Part shown: piece by piece, positions 5,011 to 6,776 of the stretch
Layout of the letters: each line of letters begins with the position of its first letter
How positions within the stretch are numbered: position 1 is the first letter of the stretch
NCBI GenBank assembly: GCA_013698525.1
Contig: JACCSM010000242.1
Location: forward strand, 1 to 6,776
Reading direction: 5' to 3'
Length of the DNA stretch: 6,776 nucleotides
From: Rubrobacteraceae bacterium
GTDB taxonomy: Bacteria; Actinomycetota; Rubrobacteria; Rubrobacterales; Rubrobacteraceae
Notes under the pieces: model-generated
Told to the model about the DNA's origin: nothing
The model's database searches: none
Seen by the model: the letters and a program-made list of their open reading frames with translations, nothing else
Position numbers and translations under genes: made by a program

Positions 5011-5743
5011 GGGGATCGTGCTGCGTTCGATCCGCTACTCGGAGGCGGACAGGATCCTGGACCTCTACACCAGGGACGCAGGGCTCGTCTCGGCCATCGC
5101 GAAGGGCATCAGGCGTACCAGGTCACGCTTTGGCGCCCGCCTCGAACCGCTCTCCTGCGTCGACTTCATCGCCTACCACGGCAGGACGCTCGACACGGTG
5201 ACCCAGGCGGAGACGCTCCGCAGCTTCCACGGCGTCAGGGAGGATCTCGCCCGCTTCGAGACCGCAGCAGGTATGGTAGGGAGCGTGCGCGCCCTCTCGG
5301 GAGGCGACGAGGGGGACCGAAGGGTCTTCAATCTGCTCTACAACGCCTTCGACACGCTGGAGACGTGCGATTCTGGCTTCGAGACCATCGAAGCGGCCCT
5401 CGGCATAAAGCTCTCCATCCTGGCCGGCTACGCGCCGCAACTGGACGTCTGCCTGGTGTGTGGAACGGACCTCGACGTCGCTTCGGAGCCGCTGCAATTC
5501 GCCCCCGACCACGGAGGGGTCCTGTGCCAGGAATGCCGCTCGGCGACCGGCGACGCGTTCCCGCTCGCTCCAGGCACTCTCGAAAGCCTGAGAACACTGG
5601 TCGAATACCCCATCCGTCAAGCGCCCGCGCAAACGGGGCCGAAAGAGAGCGTCCTCAGGGTAGTCCGCTCCCACGTCCTGGCCCACGCTCCCGGAAATAC
5701 CCTGGTCGGCCCCCGACTCGCCGGCGCCGGACGCAGGGTATGA
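4991..5743 (+). CDS. recO: RecO, DNA repair / recombination mediator
   Basis: This 250-residue protein is of usual RecO length. The N-terminal OB-fold (about 1-78) begins with the family signature 'YKSKGIVLRSIRYSEADRIL' and continues through 'GLVSAIAKGIRRTRSRFGARLEPL'. A helical domain follows, with a four-Cys zinc site: C154-x-x-C157 ('CLVCG') and C179-x-x-C182 ('CQEC'). RecO acts with RecR (and RecF) to load RecA onto SSB-coated single-stranded DNA and anneals complementary strands. Starting at GTG 4991 it has a strong GGAGGAGG ribosome site and begins where the conserved fold begins. Its stop (TGA 5741-5743) overlaps the ATG of the next gene, so the two are probably translationally coupled. 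No residue loss or truncation is apparent. Confidence 0.96.
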   Translation: MAVYKSKGIVLRSIRYSEADRILDLYTRDAGLVSAIAKGIRRTRSRFGARLEPLSCVDFIAYHGRTLDTVTQAETLRSFHGVREDLARFETAAGMVGSVRALSGGDEGDRRVFNLLYNAFDTLETCDSGFETIEAALGIKLSILAGYAPQLDVCLVCGTDLDVASEPLQFAPDHGGVLCQECRSATGDAFPLAPGTLESLRTLVEYPIRQAPAQTGPKESVLRVVRSHVLAHAPGNTLVGPRLAGAGRRV

Positions 5744-6723
5744 GATCTCCCAGACCCGGGGTCGGCCCCAGCCGGGACACTCTCTCTTGGGCCGTTGAGA
5801 ACAGCGCAGGACGCCAGAGGCCGGAGCCTCACGACGGGGTCCGAAACGACTTCCAGCGCGACAGGGACCGCATTATCCACGCCAAGGCCTTCCGCAGGCT
5901 CATGCACAAGACTCAGGTCTTCATCTCCCCTGACGGCGACCACTTCAGGACACGCCTCACGCACACCTTGGAGATGATGCAGATTTCGCGTACCATAGCC
6001 CGCTCTCTCGGCCTCAACGAAGACCTCACGGAGGCGATCTCCCTCGGGCATGATCTCGGCCACACCCCATTCGGACACACCGGAGAAGAAGCTCTCTCCC
6101 ATGCCCTCGCAGCCCACGGACGCACCTTCCGCCACAACGAACACTCCTTGCGCGTCGTCGACCACCTCGAGAAACAAGGAGACGGATTGAACCTTACGTA
6201 CGAGGTCAGAGACGGGATACGTAACCATACAGGAGAGGGCTATCCATCCACCAGGGAGGGTGAAATCGTACGCGTCGCTGACAGGATCGCGTACGTGAAC
6301 CACGACGTGGATGACGCGTTGCGGGCAGGGATCATCGCCAGCAGCGACCTCCCGGGAGGTTCGATATCGGTTCTCGGAGAACAGATGAGCGCCAGGATCG
6401 ACACCCTCGTAAGGGATATGATCTCCAACTCGACAGTGAAAGGTGAGATATCCCTGTCGGATCCGGTATACGGGGCCCTTATGGAGCTCAGGGCATGGCT
6501 TTTCCGGCGCGTGTACGACAAACCGGGCTCGAGAGAGAACCAGAAGGCGGCCAGGGTAGTTAAGGCCCTATTCGAGTACTACCTCGAGCACCAGGAGGAG
6601 CGGCCTGACAGCGATCCCGACCCCATAACGGAGACCATAGATTTCGTAGCTGGCATGACCGACAGATACGCCCTGGCGACCTACAGGCGGCTCTTTATGC
6701 CCAGGGGGGAGATCTTCGCTTGA
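5740..6723 (+). CDS. dgt: Deoxyguanosinetriphosphate triphosphohydrolase-like HD protein
   Basis: This 327-residue protein belongs to the shorter dGTPase-like branch of the HD superfamily. The metal ligands are H75 ('RLTHTLE'), H104-D105 ('GHDLGHTPFGH') and D181 ('VADRIAYVNHDVDD'). Other family blocks are 'RNDFQRDRDRIIHAKAFRRLMHKTQVF' split over 35-61, 'HNEHSLRVV' at 132-140, and 'GIRNHTGE'. Family members hydrolyse dGTP or other dNTPs to the deoxynucleoside and triphosphate, affecting dNTP pools; substrate preference cannot be read from sequence. The open frame extends upstream through recO, but ATG 5740 is chosen because the upstream part is Arg/Pro-rich out-of-frame recO sequence, and ATG forms an ATGA overlap with the recO stop. 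There is only a weak CAGGG next to the ATG, so initiation probably depends on coupling to recO. In Gram-positive genomes this gene commonly precedes dnaG and the major sigma factor gene. Confidence 0.95.
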   Translation: MRSPRPGVGPSRDTLSWAVENSAGRQRPEPHDGVRNDFQRDRDRIIHAKAFRRLMHKTQVFISPDGDHFRTRLTHTLEMMQISRTIARSLGLNEDLTEAISLGHDLGHTPFGHTGEEALSHALAAHGRTFRHNEHSLRVVDHLEKQGDGLNLTYEVRDGIRNHTGEGYPSTREGEIVRVADRIAYVNHDVDDALRAGIIASSDLPGGSISVLGEQMSARIDTLVRDMISNSTVKGEISLSDPVYGALMELRAWLFRRVYDKPGSRENQKAARVVKALFEYYLEHQEERPDSDPDPITETIDFVAGMTDRYALATYRRLFMPRGEIFA

Positions 6724-6734
6724 TAGCGCGGGCC

Positions 6735-6741
6735 GAGAGGA
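6735..6741 (+). promoter_or_regulatory. Possible Shine-Dalgarno site for the next gene
   Basis: GAGAGGA is 7 nt before a TTG at 6749, a spacing similar to the other starts in this window. It supports, but does not prove, that the next gene begins there. Confidence 0.4.
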
Positions 6742-6748
6742 AATCGGC

Positions 6749-6776
6749 TTGACACGAACACACAGGGATGACCGCC
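6749..6776 (+). CDS. Possible 5' end of the next gene (partial, product not identifiable)
   Basis: After a 25-nt gap following dgt, a TTG with a purine-rich site 7 nt upstream opens a frame reading MTRTHRDDR to the window edge. Nine residues are too few to identify a product. By synteny with Firmicutes and related high-G+C lineages, dnaG (primase) would be expected after dgt, so this is a positional guess only. An alternative is ATG 6768 in another frame, with a weaker ribosome site. The bases TTGACA at 6749-6754 also equal the consensus sigma-70 -35 box. Confidence 0.35.

Noticed and set aside
5123..5686. Open frame on the - strand across recO (187 residues)
   Set aside because: It is a shadow of recO codons with no recognisable domain.
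5721..5732. CCGGCGCCGG palindrome near the recO 3' end, considered as an operator for dgt
   Set aside because: Such palindromes are expected by chance in DNA of this composition, it lies in Ala/Gly codons of recO, and there is no second copy or promoter next to it.
5365..5739. In-frame upstream extension of the dgt reading frame by 125 codons
   Set aside because: The added sequence is Arg/Pro/Gly-rich, lies out of frame over recO, whose protein is clearly conserved, and does not resemble any part of the dGTPase family. The family sequence starts after ATG 5740.
5617..6303. Long open frame on the - strand across recO and dgt (228 residues)
   Set aside because: It is antisense to two well-supported genes. 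Long antisense frames are common in G+C-rich DNA, and no motif or ribosome site supports it.

Overview
The window is a densely packed, single-direction (+ strand) housekeeping gene cluster. By eye the DNA is about 60-65% G+C, with frequent AGG (Arg) and ATA (Ile) codons, GTG and TTG starts, and strong GGAGG-type ribosome binding sites. The order phoH - pgpH - ybeY - dgkA - cdd - era - recO - dgt is the Firmicutes-type 'era' cluster. Seen in a high-G+C genome, it suggests a deep-branching actinobacterium (Rubrobacter/Thermoleophilia-like). That placement is inference from gene content and codon style, not a database match.

Layout: 1-153 is the 3' end of phoH. 175-1758 is a PgpH-type membrane HD phosphodiesterase with most of its extracellular domain missing. 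1806-2216 is ybeY. 2200-2943 is a fusion of a DgkA-type lipid kinase with a PAP2 phosphatase domain. About 2955-3344 is cytidine deaminase. 3344-4264 is era. 4303-5010 is deoxyribose-phosphate aldolase (deoC). 4991-5743 is recO. 5740-6723 is a dGTPase-like HD triphosphohydrolase. The last 28 bases probably begin another gene, where dnaG would be expected by synteny. Most junctions overlap or nearly touch (17, 4, 1-4, 20 and 4 nt overlaps), so the genes are probably co-transcribed and translationally coupled. The largest gaps are 47 nt (pgpH/ybeY) and 38 nt (era/deoC). The second gap carries an exact TATAAT and may hold an internal promoter.

The genes fall into three themes: ribosome and RNA maturation (PhoH, YbeY, Era); membrane and second-messenger metabolism (PgpH for c-di-AMP, DgkA-PAP2 for undecaprenol or diacylglycerol phosphates); and deoxynucleoside metabolism with DNA repair (Cdd, DeoC, Dgt, RecO). 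No tRNA, rRNA, CRISPR array, insertion sequence or clear terminator is visible, and there is no gene-free stretch over 300 bases. I found no convincing new system. The most interesting points are the PgpH lacking its sensor domain, the kinase-phosphatase fusion with altered PAP2 motifs, and the insertion of deoC with its possible own promoter.
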